From assembly GCA_012728855.1 (NCBI GenBank), contig JAAYEH010000499.1:1-60682 (forward strand): a DNA stretch of 60,682 nt. The letters run 5' to 3'. Under the pieces are notes generated by a model. It ran no database searches, was not told where the DNA came from, and worked only from the letters and a program-made list of their open reading frames with translations. The DNA comes from Rhodopirellula sp. Lineage in GTDB: Bacteria > Planctomycetota > Planctomycetia > Pirellulales > Thermoguttaceae. Numbering within the stretch: position 1 is the first letter of the stretch; each line of letters starts with the position of its first letter. Below are positions 8,709 to 17,139 of the stretch, one piece after another. The position numbers and the translations under genes are program-made.

Positions 8709-9014
8709 ATGCATGTGATTTCGCGAGCGGCGATCAAATCGGCAATGGCACGGCATCCGTCGGCTGCCGCTTGGCTGGAGCAATGGTGGCGGCATGCTAC
8801 CAAGAGCCGTTGGGACAGTCTGCACGACGTCCGCGTGCTCTACGCGTCGGCCGATCAGGTCGGTCGCTGTCTGGTCTTCAATGCCTGCGGGAACCGCTTT
8901 CGCCTGATTGTCGGTGTGAAGTATGCCGACGAGATCCAAGGGGGCACGCTGTGGGTGAAGCACTTTCTGACCCATGCGGAGTACGATAAGGACGATTGGA
9001 AGGGAGACTGCTGA
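8709..9014 (+). CDS. higB: HigB-type mRNA interferase toxin
   Basis: The 101-residue protein matches the HigB_toxin family of the RelE/ParE fold: CLVFNACGNRFRLIVGVKY in the centre and LWVKHFLTHAEYDKDDW at the end. HigB toxins cleave mRNA on the ribosome and are held in check by HigA. The ATG at 8709 has GAGGAG 5 bases upstream. The order toxin first, antitoxin second, with a 3-base gap, is the classical higBA order. A decayed copy of its 3' end precedes the short higA at 6303. Confidence 0.9.
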   Translation: MHVISRAAIKSAMARHPSAAAWLEQWWRHATKSRWDSLHDVRVLYASADQVGRCLVFNACGNRFRLIVGVKYADEIQGGTLWVKHFLTHAEYDKDDWKGDC

Positions 9015-9017
9015 ACC

Positions 9018-9413
9018 ATGTCGATGACAGCCTACCAGGAATTGCTGGTCGACTACACGCCGCGGCCCGTTCGCACTGAGCGCGAGTACCGACGGACGAT
9101 GCGCTTGATCGAGAGGCTCATGAAGAAGCCCGGATTGTCGCGAGCTGAAAGCGAGCTGCTGGAATTGCTGGCTACGCTTGCCGAGCAGTATGAATCGATC
9201 GAATACCCGACTCCGCAGGCGTCTCAAGCCGATTTGTTGGCTCACTTGATCGACGCGCGGGGTATCACTCAGGCGGAACTGGCGCGACAAACCGGTGTAC
9301 CGCGTTCGGTGATTACCAATGTCCTCAAGGGGCGCCGCAAGATCAGCCAGGCGAACATTGCCAGGCTGGCGGCGTACTTCCACGTATCGCCGGCGGAATT
9401 CATCGAGGGATGA
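9018..9413 (+). CDS. higA: HigA antitoxin with N-terminal extension
   Basis: The 131-residue protein has an N-terminal region (about 1-65) with helical, charged sequence, then an Xre-type helix-turn-helix (GITQAELARQTGVPRSVITNVLKG) and the ending RLAAYFHVSPAEFIEG, typical of HigA-type antitoxins encoded after HigB. It should neutralise HigB and repress the operon. The Shine-Dalgarno GGAAGGGAG lies inside the end of higB. Two GGAATTGCTGG repeats in this gene bracket exactly the part missing from the paralogue at 6303-6575. Confidence 0.9.
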   Translation: MSMTAYQELLVDYTPRPVRTEREYRRTMRLIERLMKKPGLSRAESELLELLATLAEQYESIEYPTPQASQADLLAHLIDARGITQAELARQTGVPRSVITNVLKGRRKISQANIARLAAYFHVSPAEFIEG

Positions 9414-9558
9414 GTGCCGCTCAACTGCGCGACTTCACCCGTGACGAGCGCCCGGAGTATTGGAATCCTCTCATCCCTCGGTCCGCGCCGGCGACGGAAA
9501 CGTAGTTTTCGTACCCTTCCCGGCGCCGATTGACGGAAAGTCGTCTTCTCGCCAACGC

Positions 9559-10989
9559 CTACCGCCCGCCGGTCTGCTCCAGACTCGTCGGAATCGGCGT
9601 ATCCGCAAAGGGAAGCGTGTCCGGTGTGATGCGGACCGGCGTGGTAAATTTCAGCGGAAGCTCTCCGACCCGATATGTCAGCTCAACGAAGTAGGCAGTC
9701 CAGCCCTTGGGCGGTTTCGCGACGGTCGCCGTGTAGACACCATCGCTGATTTCCAAGTCACTGGCCGTGTATTTCGGCCCGAGGCTTTCCAGGCGGAAAT
9801 CGCGGGCGTCGGGATTGGTCGCCTGCCAAAACGTGGCGGCAAGCGGCGGATCCGCGGCCTCGACGCGAATCGTCCCATCGCTCTCGAATTTCCAGGTAAA
9901 CTCCGGCCGCGGTTTGCCGCTGAGGATCAGCCGGTAAAACGCCACGATCGATTCCAGCGCATCGCTGCCGTCGAGCGAATGGTCCGCATTGGGAACCACC
10001 CGCAAATATTTCTCGCCTTCGAGATCATCGAAGTAGAAACGGGCGGAGTCGGGGAGGAAGAACTGGTCGCCGGCGGCGGTGACGATGTATTTAGGCTTCT
10101 TCAGCCGATGCCGGTAGCTGTAAGGATCGACAAGCCGGTAGAGATCGTCCGAAGCCGGCGCGTCGAGCCGCGCCAGGATGCCGTGCGTCTGGTAATCGTG
10201 GATCGCCGGCGCCCAGAAGCCGTACGCCGCCCAATGGTGCCGGATCGACTTCTCGGCATTGAGCACGTCGATGACGATCGGTACGATCGCTACGACGCGA
10301 TCGTCAACCGCGCCGGTCAGCCAGGTCGTCCAGCCCCGCTTCGATCCGCCCGCCACGACGAACTTGTCCACTCTCGCCTTGCCGCCCTCGTCCGAGGCCA
10401 TAAGAGCGGTCACCGTATCCATCGCCCGCACGGCGCTTTTGACCATCGGATTTCGAGCCGGCCACGTCGGATCGCCAGAGTTGAGGAACTGATCCCACGT
10501 ATAGGCGACCAGATCATCTTCGACGCGCGGTTTTCCGTCGCCGTGGAAGACCAGCGGCTGGTTGGGAACCATGTGAAGTTCCGCCGTCACTGAGCGAGTG
10601 GCCAGGGCGATCTTAGCCATCCTTTCATCGACTGGCTTGGGCGGATCGCGATCGTTCCTCCCGCCGCCGATGAAGAGAAACCCGGTATCATAAGCGACCG
10701 CGTCCGGCTTGACGACGCGGAGCCAATGCCGCCACTGCGGCCGATCGACCTCTTGGCTTGTCCGCCAGGTCTGCGAAGTCATGTCCACCAGATAAGCGGT
10801 GAAGCCTTTCCCTGGAACCTGCTGGACGAGTTTCCAGGAATAACTCGGATCGGCTTTTTGGACGTAATCGTCCAGGGCCGTTCTCGCCGGAAACGATTCG
10901 GCAGCTTGCAGCCGCCACGGGAATACGTCCGGCGCGATGGCCAGGACGGCAAGCGACATCAACAGGCGGGCGAAGAGCGCTATTCGCAC
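9559..10989 (-). CDS. PhoPQ-activated pathogenicity-related (PqaA-type) exported hydrolase
   Basis: The 476-residue protein has a signal peptide (about 1-29, ending LQAAES) and the PhoPQ-activated family pattern: TALDDYV, then a GGSKRGW nucleophile elbow with Ser, then GDQFFLPDSARFYFDDL and PNADHSL carrying the likely Asp and His of an alpha/beta-hydrolase triad. The C-terminal 120 residues form a beta-rich domain seen in family members. The natural substrate is unknown. The start is GTG at 10989; its Shine-Dalgarno AGGAG lies within a small hairpin that abuts the start codon. Confidence 0.88.
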   Translation of the reverse strand: MRIALFARLLMSLAVLAIAPDVFPWRLQAAESFPARTALDDYVQKADPSYSWKLVQQVPGKGFTAYLVDMTSQTWRTSQEVDRPQWRHWLRVVKPDAVAYDTGFLFIGGGRNDRDPPKPVDERMAKIALATRSVTAELHMVPNQPLVFHGDGKPRVEDDLVAYTWDQFLNSGDPTWPARNPMVKSAVRAMDTVTALMASDEGGKARVDKFVVAGGSKRGWTTWLTGAVDDRVVAIVPIVIDVLNAEKSIRHHWAAYGFWAPAIHDYQTHGILARLDAPASDDLYRLVDPYSYRHRLKKPKYIVTAAGDQFFLPDSARFYFDDLEGEKYLRVVPNADHSLDGSDALESIVAFYRLILSGKPRPEFTWKFESDGTIRVEAADPPLAATFWQATNPDARDFRLESLGPKYTASDLEISDGVYTATVAKPPKGWTAYFVELTYRVGELPLKFTTPVRITPDTLPFADTPIPTSLEQTGGR

Positions 10990-11005
10990 AGGAGCGGTTC
11001 TCCTG
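10989..11005 (-). promoter_or_regulatory. Hairpin covering the Shine-Dalgarno of the PqaA-type gene
   Basis: On the minus strand CAGGAG-AACCG-CTCCTG forms a perfect 6-bp stem with a 5-base loop, and the last base of the stem is the G of the GTG start. The AGGAG ribosome-binding site is in the stem, so translation could be limited by this fold. No regulator is known. Confidence 0.35.
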
Positions 11006-11069
11006 GGATCAATGGGGTGGGGGTAAGGATCGGCGAATAAAACAACTGTCGGGAAATCCCCGCGGGGAA

Positions 11070-11164
11070 GGGGTCGGGAGTCTTTTTTCCATGTCGGCCG
11101 GGCAACGCTTTACTATAGGGATAGAGCTTTTTCCGGCCGACATGGAAAAAAGACTCCCGACCCC
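11070..11164. repeat. Long perfect hairpin element, family A
   Basis: Arms of 32 bases (11070-11101 and 11133-11164) start GGGGTCGGGAGTC and enclose a 31-base loop. A second copy with nearly the same arms lies at 53231-53325, and a half copy at 36640-36668. The preceding ACAACTGTCG and CGCGGGGAAG are also shared with the 53.2-kb copy, so the repeated unit is larger than the hairpin. It fills most of the gap between two convergently or serially arranged genes. Confidence 0.85.
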
Positions 11165-11213
11165 CTTGCGCTCCACACCCCGGATGAATGCGAGATCTAT
11201 TTCTTCGCCGTCC

Positions 11214-12242
11214 CTACTTCTCCATCGCGTAATCGGAGGGTTTCAGGCCCGGCTTGAACTTCTTGAATCCATAGGGTGTCGGCTCGTACTTGCCGACGAT
11301 CTCGACGTTCGCTTTGGACGGGATGCGGTCTTCCATGCCCAAGCACCAATAGGCGGCATTGACGATCAGTCGCCTCAGGCCTTCGCTGGCCAGGTCGGTC
11401 GCCGCGCCCATCGTCGTGGTGAAGACGCGGCCCGTTTGCCCGTCGGCGCCCGCATACGTCTTGGTCCAGGCGATTGGCATCATGGGGTTGTTCTTCTCGT
11501 TTTCGACCGGCCCGTCGCCGGGGTCCATTCCAACGAGAACCTGGCCGAGGACCAGCGGCTTGCTGTCGCCGGGAAGCGGCAGGTGAACCGTGTACACGTC
11601 GGTCGGGCCCCAGATGTCCCCGCAGCCGCGGACGATCGGATGGTCCTTGGCGCCCGGCGCGACGATGCCTCGTGTGCTCTCGTGGGCGTGGTGCCCGTGG
11701 TGGTTGACCCACGTCTCACCGAGGATCTGGCGGCCAAAGCCCCCTTCCCACTCCTTACTTTGCCAGTCCCATTTCGAGTAGGTCTTGCCCGCGGGGATTT
11801 TGAAGGCGTGCGTAGCGGTCCGCATCCCGATGATCGGCTTGCCGGCATTAACGTACTCGGCGATGTGGCGCATCTGATCGTCGGGGAGGTCGCGGAACCG
11901 TGTGGCGATGACCATCAGGTCGGCAGTCTTCAGCGCTTCCAGCCCCGGAATGTTGCTGCTGTTCATCGGATCGATCAGGCCGGTCTGGGGATCGACCGCG
12001 AAGAGCACCGTACACTTGAATCCATGATGTTTGGCGAGGATCTTGCCAAGCTGCGTCAGGGCCTCTTCGGACCGGTACTCTTCGTCGCCGGACACCAACA
12101 CGACGTGTTTGCCTTTTCCCGGCCCGTCGCCCCCTTCATAGACGACCCAAGGATTCTCGCCGCGGGCGGAGGTGATGGTCAGTGAGGCCGTCAGAGCGGC
12201 GCTCGCCGCGGCAAGGGTCCAGAATTGTGTCCCGGTTCGCAT
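11214..12242 (-). CDS. ThuA-domain exported protein
   Basis: The 342-residue protein has a signal peptide (about 1-28, ending SARGEN) and then a ThuA-like class-I-glutamine-amidotransferase-like fold: GKHVVLVSGDEEYRSEEAL, VIATRFRDLPDDQM, GKPIIGMRTATHAF and GRVFTTTMG. ThuA-like proteins are associated with trehalose and other sugar utilisation and are common in planctomycetes; their reaction is not settled. The ATG at 12242 has AAAGGA 7 bases upstream; an in-frame ATG at 12299 has no site. It may share transcription with the esterase gene beyond the hairpin at 11070. Confidence 0.88.
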   Translation of the reverse strand: MRTGTQFWTLAAASAALTASLTITSARGENPWVVYEGGDGPGKGKHVVLVSGDEEYRSEEALTQLGKILAKHHGFKCTVLFAVDPQTGLIDPMNSSNIPGLEALKTADLMVIATRFRDLPDDQMRHIAEYVNAGKPIIGMRTATHAFKIPAGKTYSKWDWQSKEWEGGFGRQILGETWVNHHGHHAHESTRGIVAPGAKDHPIVRGCGDIWGPTDVYTVHLPLPGDSKPLVLGQVLVGMDPGDGPVENEKNNPMMPIAWTKTYAGADGQTGRVFTTTMGAATDLASEGLRRLIVNAAYWCLGMEDRIPSKANVEIVGKYEPTPYGFKKFKPGLKPSDYAMEK

Positions 12243-12443
12243 CGTTGGTCCTTTCGCTGGGGTGTTCGGGGGTCGAAGCCAGCACCTATTGTACTTCAAA
12301 CACTTGACGAAAACGACTCATTCGGAGCACGGCAGTGATGGTTTCCTCTGCTTCGGCCGAAAGCCTTCATCATCGCGGCCTGGACCGCCCCCTCGGTTTA
12401 CGGGGACGTCGGGCGCTGTCGTAGTTCGCGGCGCGACTTAGGC

Positions 12444-12452
12444 TGTTATAAT
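12444..12452 (+). promoter_or_regulatory. Extended -10 promoter for the second Uma2 gene
   Basis: TGTTATAAT has the TGn extension plus a perfect TATAAT (12447-12452), 31 bases before the start codon. The -35 region is poor, as expected for an extended -10 promoter. Confidence 0.45.
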
Positions 12453-12483
12453 AAGTAGTCAGCACCAGCAAATCAAAAGGTTC

Positions 12484-13209
12484 ATGTCGATGTCAACCAC
12501 TACAAATCACAGCCTGCGGGCGGCTGTCTCCCGCGCTGGCTTGCCGCCCCTGGAGGCTGGCGACCATCTCGATCAGAAGACATTCCACGCTCGTTACGAA
12601 GCGATGCCCGACGACGTGAAGGCGGAACTCATCGGAGGCGTTGTCTATATGACCGCTGCACTCAGACGTGCCCACGGCCGTTTTCACGGGTTGATGATGC
12701 ATTGGCTGCATAGCTATGAGGACTCGACTCCGGGCGTCGAAGCCTACGACAACGCCACAACGATCATGGCCGACGACAGCGAGCCGCAACCGGATGCCTG
12801 CCTGATCGTCCACCCCGACCGAGGCGGGCAGATGCGATTCACCGAGGACGATTATCTGGAGGGCGCGGCGGAATGGGCCGGCGAGGTGGCCACCAGCACC
12901 GAGTCGTACGATCTGCACAGCAAGAAACGAGACTATGAACGCGCGGGCGTTCGAGAGTACGTCGTGGTTGCGGCCCGCCAGGAGGAGGTTTTCTGGTTCG
13001 TCCTTCGCGACGGACATTTCATGGAGAAGACGCTCGATGAGGACGGCTGCTATCGATCGAGCGTTTTTCCCGGCTTATGGCTCGATCCGGTCGCTCTGCT
13101 GCGGTTGGACAGCAAGCGATTGTTGGAGGTTTTGCAGCGTGGACTCGCCACCGACGAGCATTCGCGTTTTGTTCGGCAACTCTCCGAACAGGGGCCGGAC
13201 GCATCGTGA
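12484..13209 (+). CDS. Uma2-family (DUF820) putative endonuclease
   Basis: The 241-residue protein shows the family layout: KAELIGGVVYMT near residue 50, SEPQPDACLIV near 100, WAGEVATSTESYDLHSKKRDYERAGVREYVVV near 140-170, which supplies the D...E.x.S...KR.Y positions expected of a PD-(D/E)XK-like fold. It is only distantly similar to the Uma2 protein at 7875. It has its own promoter and stands alone. Function is unknown beyond the predicted nuclease fold. Confidence 0.85.
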   Translation: MSMSTTTNHSLRAAVSRAGLPPLEAGDHLDQKTFHARYEAMPDDVKAELIGGVVYMTAALRRAHGRFHGLMMHWLHSYEDSTPGVEAYDNATTIMADDSEPQPDACLIVHPDRGGQMRFTEDDYLEGAAEWAGEVATSTESYDLHSKKRDYERAGVREYVVVAARQEEVFWFVLRDGHFMEKTLDEDGCYRSSVFPGLWLDPVALLRLDSKRLLEVLQRGLATDEHSRFVRQLSEQGPDAS

Positions 13210-13221
13210 TCGCCGACCGAC

Positions 13222-13515
13222 TCAGAACCGCACTTCGATCATGGAGAAGTCGTCGTCCAACAGATCGGATCCCTTGAGTTGTCTCACCTGGTCGAGCAAC
13301 CGATCCGCGGTCGATACGGCAGGCTCCGCCAGCTCGGCGAGGTAGCGGGCGAATTCATCGTAGGCCCACTCGGTGCCGTCCGACTTGTGGATCTCGTTGT
13401 GCCAAAAGGCTCCGTCGTCGGATCGTTGGGCACGAACGGGTCGGGCAAGACGGCGCTCATCAATCTGTCCCTTCGCGCCCTTATACCCCGCCAGCAATGT
13501 CTTGACCAGGGGCAA
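13222..13515 (-). pseudogene. Possible C-terminal remnant of a PP2C/SpoIIE-type phosphatase
   Basis: The open frame (about 97 residues, TTG start) ends with LLDQVRQLKGSDLLDDDFSMIEVRF, which resembles the terminal strand of SpoIIE/PP2C phosphatases (...DDDxSxxxxRF). No phosphatase motifs are found upstream; the bases from 13516 to the next gene do not continue the match in any frame I could follow. It may be a truncated gene or a short unknown protein. Confidence 0.35.
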
Positions 13516-13623
13516 CCTCTGCCGAGCCGGCCGGCAGGGGCTTGTCGTTTCAAGGACAACTTGCGGCTTCGTTGTCTTGGCAGTTTTCGGAACGGTTTGC
13601 GTTTCGCGTCAGCGGCTCTTTGG

Positions 13624-15282
13624 CTAGCGCACGGTATCGCACAGCACGCGGAAGCCGACGTTGGCCGCGGCGGCCGTGATGGGAAAACCGAATCGTTCGG
13701 CGGATCGACATGCGGCTCCTGTCTCGTTCCAGGCGCCGCCACGAACCACCGCCAGCGATCCTGAATCCGGCCCCCGCGGATCCTCCGGGGGTGACCGGTC
13801 GTAGTAGTCGGCGGCGTGCCAATCCTCGCACCACTCCCAGACGTTGCCATGCATGTCGAAGAGCCCCCACGGATTAGGCCGGTACGAACCGACGACCGCA
13901 GGTCGCTCCAAGCAGAGGCCTCGGTCGACGAAGCCGTAGGGAAGGCCGCCGTTGAAATTTGCCCGCGTGGACTGGAGGCTGTCGCCGCAGGAGAATGCCG
14001 CGGTCGTTCCGGCACGGCAGGCATACTCCCATTCCGCCTCGGCCGGCAGCCGATAACGCCGCTGCGCCCGAGCCTCATCGGCCGTTCGCGACAACTCCCG
14101 GCAGAACCTCTGCGCCTCTTCCCAAGACACGCCCTCGACCGGAAAACGCCCGGTATTCACGCCCGCGACGGCTTGCATGCACGGACCGGTCGTGGAGAAG
14201 TGGCTGGGGTTGCTGCCCATCACGCGCCGGTATTGCTCCTGGGTGACCTCATGCACGCCCAAGTAGAACGGCCGGATGATCCGCACACCATGCTGCGGGC
14301 CTTCATCCTCGTCGCGGGCATCCTCGCCGTCCGGCGACCCCATGGTGAACCGTCCGGCGGGGATCCATTGCAGTTCCATGCCCAGGGAATTCGTGATTCT
14401 CTCCCCCGGCATTGACGGCGTGATCCAGGCCAACGGAAATACACCCACGGCGTCCTCGATGATCCGCACCGGCGTCTGCACGCCGTTGAGTTCCCTTTGG
14501 GCGGCCTGCGGCACTTTCTCCATGGTGTAGCGGTAGATCTCGTCGCTGTCGATCAGACCGTTGTGGTCGTAGTCCGCCGCACCGCTCAGCCCCTCGGCCA
14601 TGAAATAGGTGAACAGCCCTTGTTGTCTGGCGTGCCATTCGTGCGACCGCTGGTCTTTGCTGCAGCTTGCCAGAGTGAGCATCCCTTTGGACAAGCGGAA
14701 GGCCATGCCCAGTTCCTCGCTGGACGGGCCGACCCGCTCGACATTGCGTGTCGTACCCGCGTGGCAGCAGTCGAGAATCAAAACCTTCTTGCGCGCGGCG
14801 CACGCTTGCAGCAGATCGGCCAACTCCCGGGTCGACAGCGCACTTTCTTCCAAGCGGTCGTGCTGGCAATTCTGCGGGGCCAGGTAGCCTTTGCCTTCGA
14901 TGAGGAAGCCGTGGCAGGAGAAGAACACCAGCAGCGTATCGCCCCCTCCGGCCTTCTTGAACCAACTTTCCAACTGCGCCCGGATGTTCTGGCGCAGCGG
15001 CTGCAGTCTCAACTCGGTCTGGTCGTCGGTCATCAACAGGATTCGCTCGGAGGCGTAGCCGCATTTCTCCGTCAGACATCGGGCCATGAGACGAGCATCG
15101 GACACGCAGTATTGGAGCCTGGGGATCGCCGGATCAAGGTACTCGTTGATCCCGATGAGCACGGCCCAGCAGCGGTTGGCCGGCATCCCTGGTTCGGCAG
15201 CCACGTACTCGTCGGCGCGAACGAGAACCGCAAACAAGATCGCCGGCCACAACCCTAGCATTCGGATTGGCAAATGCAGCAC
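13624..15282 (-). CDS. Secreted caspase (peptidase C14)-EF-hand-FGE fusion, catalytic residues present
   Basis: The 552-residue protein starts at GTG 15282 (CAGGAG upstream) with a signal peptide (about 1-24). The caspase-like domain (about 37-235) has CWAVLIGINEY, FFSCHGF with His124 and LILDCCHAG with Cys173, the expected dyad. An exact 12-residue EF-hand loop follows (Asp237 to Glu248, DYDHNGLIDSDE). The C-terminal half (about 295-552) is an FGE/SUMF domain: NSLGMELQWIPAGRFTMGSP, YRLPAEAEWEYACRAGT, GLFDMHGNVWEWCEDW and RGGAWN. Known: bacterial C14 proteins are often fused to FGE domains, which here may serve as a recognition fold rather than an enzyme. It lies 39 bases downstream of a paralogue with a ruined caspase site. 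Confidence 0.92.
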   Translation of the reverse strand: MLHLPIRMLGLWPAILFAVLVRADEYVAAEPGMPANRCWAVLIGINEYLDPAIPRLQYCVSDARLMARCLTEKCGYASERILLMTDDQTELRLQPLRQNIRAQLESWFKKAGGGDTLLVFFSCHGFLIEGKGYLAPQNCQHDRLEESALSTRELADLLQACAARKKVLILDCCHAGTTRNVERVGPSSEELGMAFRLSKGMLTLASCSKDQRSHEWHARQQGLFTYFMAEGLSGAADYDHNGLIDSDEIYRYTMEKVPQAAQRELNGVQTPVRIIEDAVGVFPLAWITPSMPGERITNSLGMELQWIPAGRFTMGSPDGEDARDEDEGPQHGVRIIRPFYLGVHEVTQEQYRRVMGSNPSHFSTTGPCMQAVAGVNTGRFPVEGVSWEEAQRFCRELSRTADEARAQRRYRLPAEAEWEYACRAGTTAAFSCGDSLQSTRANFNGGLPYGFVDRGLCLERPAVVGSYRPNPWGLFDMHGNVWEWCEDWHAADYYDRSPPEDPRGPDSGSLAVVRGGAWNETGAACRSAERFGFPITAAAANVGFRVLCDTVR

Positions 15283-15321
15283 GCGTCGGTTCTCCTGTCT
15301 GCCGTGCGTCCATTCGGGACG

Positions 15322-17139
15322 TCATGGATCGCAAACCACGCGAAAGCCGAAGCTAATGTAGTCATCGTCACTTGTGTACGCTTGCGGCACGTCCCTTTGT
15401 CGCGCCGCGGAGCGGCACTTTGCAGGCAATGCCCGGTAATGGCCGCCTCGTAGGACTCGTAGATTATAATAGCCACCGGTCGTCGCACTGTGAAGGCGGG
15501 CGTCTTTCTGGAGCGGACCGCGCGGATCCACCGAGGGAGACTCGGTGTAGTAATCCCGCTTGTAGTAGTCAAAACACCATTCCAAGGCATTTCCATGCAT
15601 ATCGCACAGGCCGAAGGAGTTCGGTTGGTAGGATCCCACTTTCAACAATCCTTTCCGCTTGCTCTTCAACCCGTTTTCGCCATACGGACTACCATTAAAG
15701 CTAAAGTACTCTGTGTCCGCGTCGTGCCCCACGTTGAATGGACTGGTCGTGCCACCTCGACAAGCATATTCCCATTCGGCTTCCGTTGGCAAGCGGTAAT
15801 TTCGGCCGGCACGCTTCTCATCCGGCATCGCCGTCAGTTCACGGCAGAATCTTACGGCGTCCTCCCAGTTCACGCCGAGTTGTGGATAGCGATCCGATTG
15901 GAAGTAATCCTCAGGAGGGTACCCGTACGAGCCTGGAAACTGGAAGTATTGTTTTAGTCGCGATTCAAGTTTCGCGTGTACTTCACTGCCTCTCGCTTCG
16001 GCAAACTCGGCTCGTGTGACCTCGTAGACGCCCATGTAAAACGCCTTGGTGATACGCACTTTGTGCTGCGGACTCTCATCTTCCTTGTGTCCAATCTCGT
16101 CATCCGGCGAACCCATCATGAACTCGCCGGCCGGGATCAGGACGAGCTTCATGCCGATCGAGTTCGTGATGTGCTTGGGAAGCTGGCTGCCGCCGCTTGT
16201 GCCGCCCGTTGCCACAGCTTCTTGCCGGGTACTCGGTCCGTGCTGGTGCTGAGCGCTTCCGGTAAGCTGCTGCGGCTCGGGTTTCACCGAAAACTTTGCC
16301 ACCGGCACCACCTCCACGCCTTTGCCGGAGACTTGGAAAGGCATGTGGCTGTCGGCCCCTTTGCCCGCCGCTGCCTGCACTTGCCGGTTCAAAAAGCGGC
16401 ACAGCTCTTCGCTATCAACAAACTGGTCGCCGTTGGCATCGGCCTCGCCGGAAAGGGCTCGGGCCACCGAGGCGCTGAACGCCGTCTCTTTCTTGCCTTC
16501 GGCCACCAGCGGTGTCTCGCCCTGGCGGCAACAAGCCAGTGCGGTCAAGCCAACCACAGTCTGCAGGGCCTCCGCCAACGGTTGGCTCGGGGATCCGGCG
16601 CCAAGAATCACCAGTTTCCGGCGCGCTCGGCAGCGGATCAGCATCTCGCGAAGGTCGTCGACGGACAGGGCCGTCGCTTCCGGCTGTGCCGATTCACACT
16701 CCTGCGGCGCCAGGTAAGCGCGGCCGCCGGGACGGACAAACGCCCGCCCGGCGTAGAAGAGCAACACGGTGTCGTTCGCAGCCGCATGGGCCAGCCAGGC
16801 CGATATCTGCGTTCGCAAGTTGATGCCCAGAGGGCGCAGATGGGGCTTAGGCTGATCGTCCGTAATCAACAAAACGCGCTCTGCGCTGTAGCCGGCACGT
16901 TCCACGAGCGCACCGTAGACGAGCCGGGCATCCGGCACACCGGACTCCCACGCGCGAACGGCCGGATCGAGATAGGTCGTCACACCCACCACGACTGCCC
17001 ATAGCCGGGACTCAACTCCCGAATCGAGTCCCTTTTCGGAAGCCTCGAAGTCGGGTGGGTTGGCCCAAGCAGCACCAACGGCGGCTGGGTGCAGAACAAG
17101 CAGCGCAACTGCGAGTTGCCTGAACGGAGAAGGCCACAT
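15322..17139 (-). CDS. Pseudo-caspase-EF-hand-FGE fusion, caspase dyad lost
   Basis: The 605-residue protein has the same architecture as its downstream neighbour. The ATG at 17139 has GGAGGG upstream, and residues 1-26 form a signal peptide ending GAAWA. In the caspase-like domain (about 47-230) the strands align well (LWAVVVGVTTYLDP, VLLITDDQ, YLAPQECE). The catalytic His is replaced by Arg132 (FYAGRAF against FFSCHGF) and the catalytic Cys by Gly182 (LGAGSPS against LDCCHAG). The EF-hand loop Asp234-Glu245 (DANGDQFVDSEE) is intact, and the FGE domain (about 325-605) is complete. No frameshift or stop is seen, so the protein is probably made and non-proteolytic, perhaps regulating or scaffolding the active paralogue. 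Confidence 0.9.
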   Translation of the reverse strand: MWPSPFRQLAVALLVLHPAAVGAAWANPPDFEASEKGLDSGVESRLWAVVVGVTTYLDPAVRAWESGVPDARLVYGALVERAGYSAERVLLITDDQPKPHLRPLGINLRTQISAWLAHAAANDTVLLFYAGRAFVRPGGRAYLAPQECESAQPEATALSVDDLREMLIRCRARRKLVILGAGSPSQPLAEALQTVVGLTALACCRQGETPLVAEGKKETAFSASVARALSGEADANGDQFVDSEELCRFLNRQVQAAAGKGADSHMPFQVSGKGVEVVPVAKFSVKPEPQQLTGSAQHQHGPSTRQEAVATGGTSGGSQLPKHITNSIGMKLVLIPAGEFMMGSPDDEIGHKEDESPQHKVRITKAFYMGVYEVTRAEFAEARGSEVHAKLESRLKQYFQFPGSYGYPPEDYFQSDRYPQLGVNWEDAVRFCRELTAMPDEKRAGRNYRLPTEAEWEYACRGGTTSPFNVGHDADTEYFSFNGSPYGENGLKSKRKGLLKVGSYQPNSFGLCDMHGNALEWCFDYYKRDYYTESPSVDPRGPLQKDARLHSATTGGYYNLRVLRGGHYRALPAKCRSAARQRDVPQAYTSDDDYISFGFRVVCDP

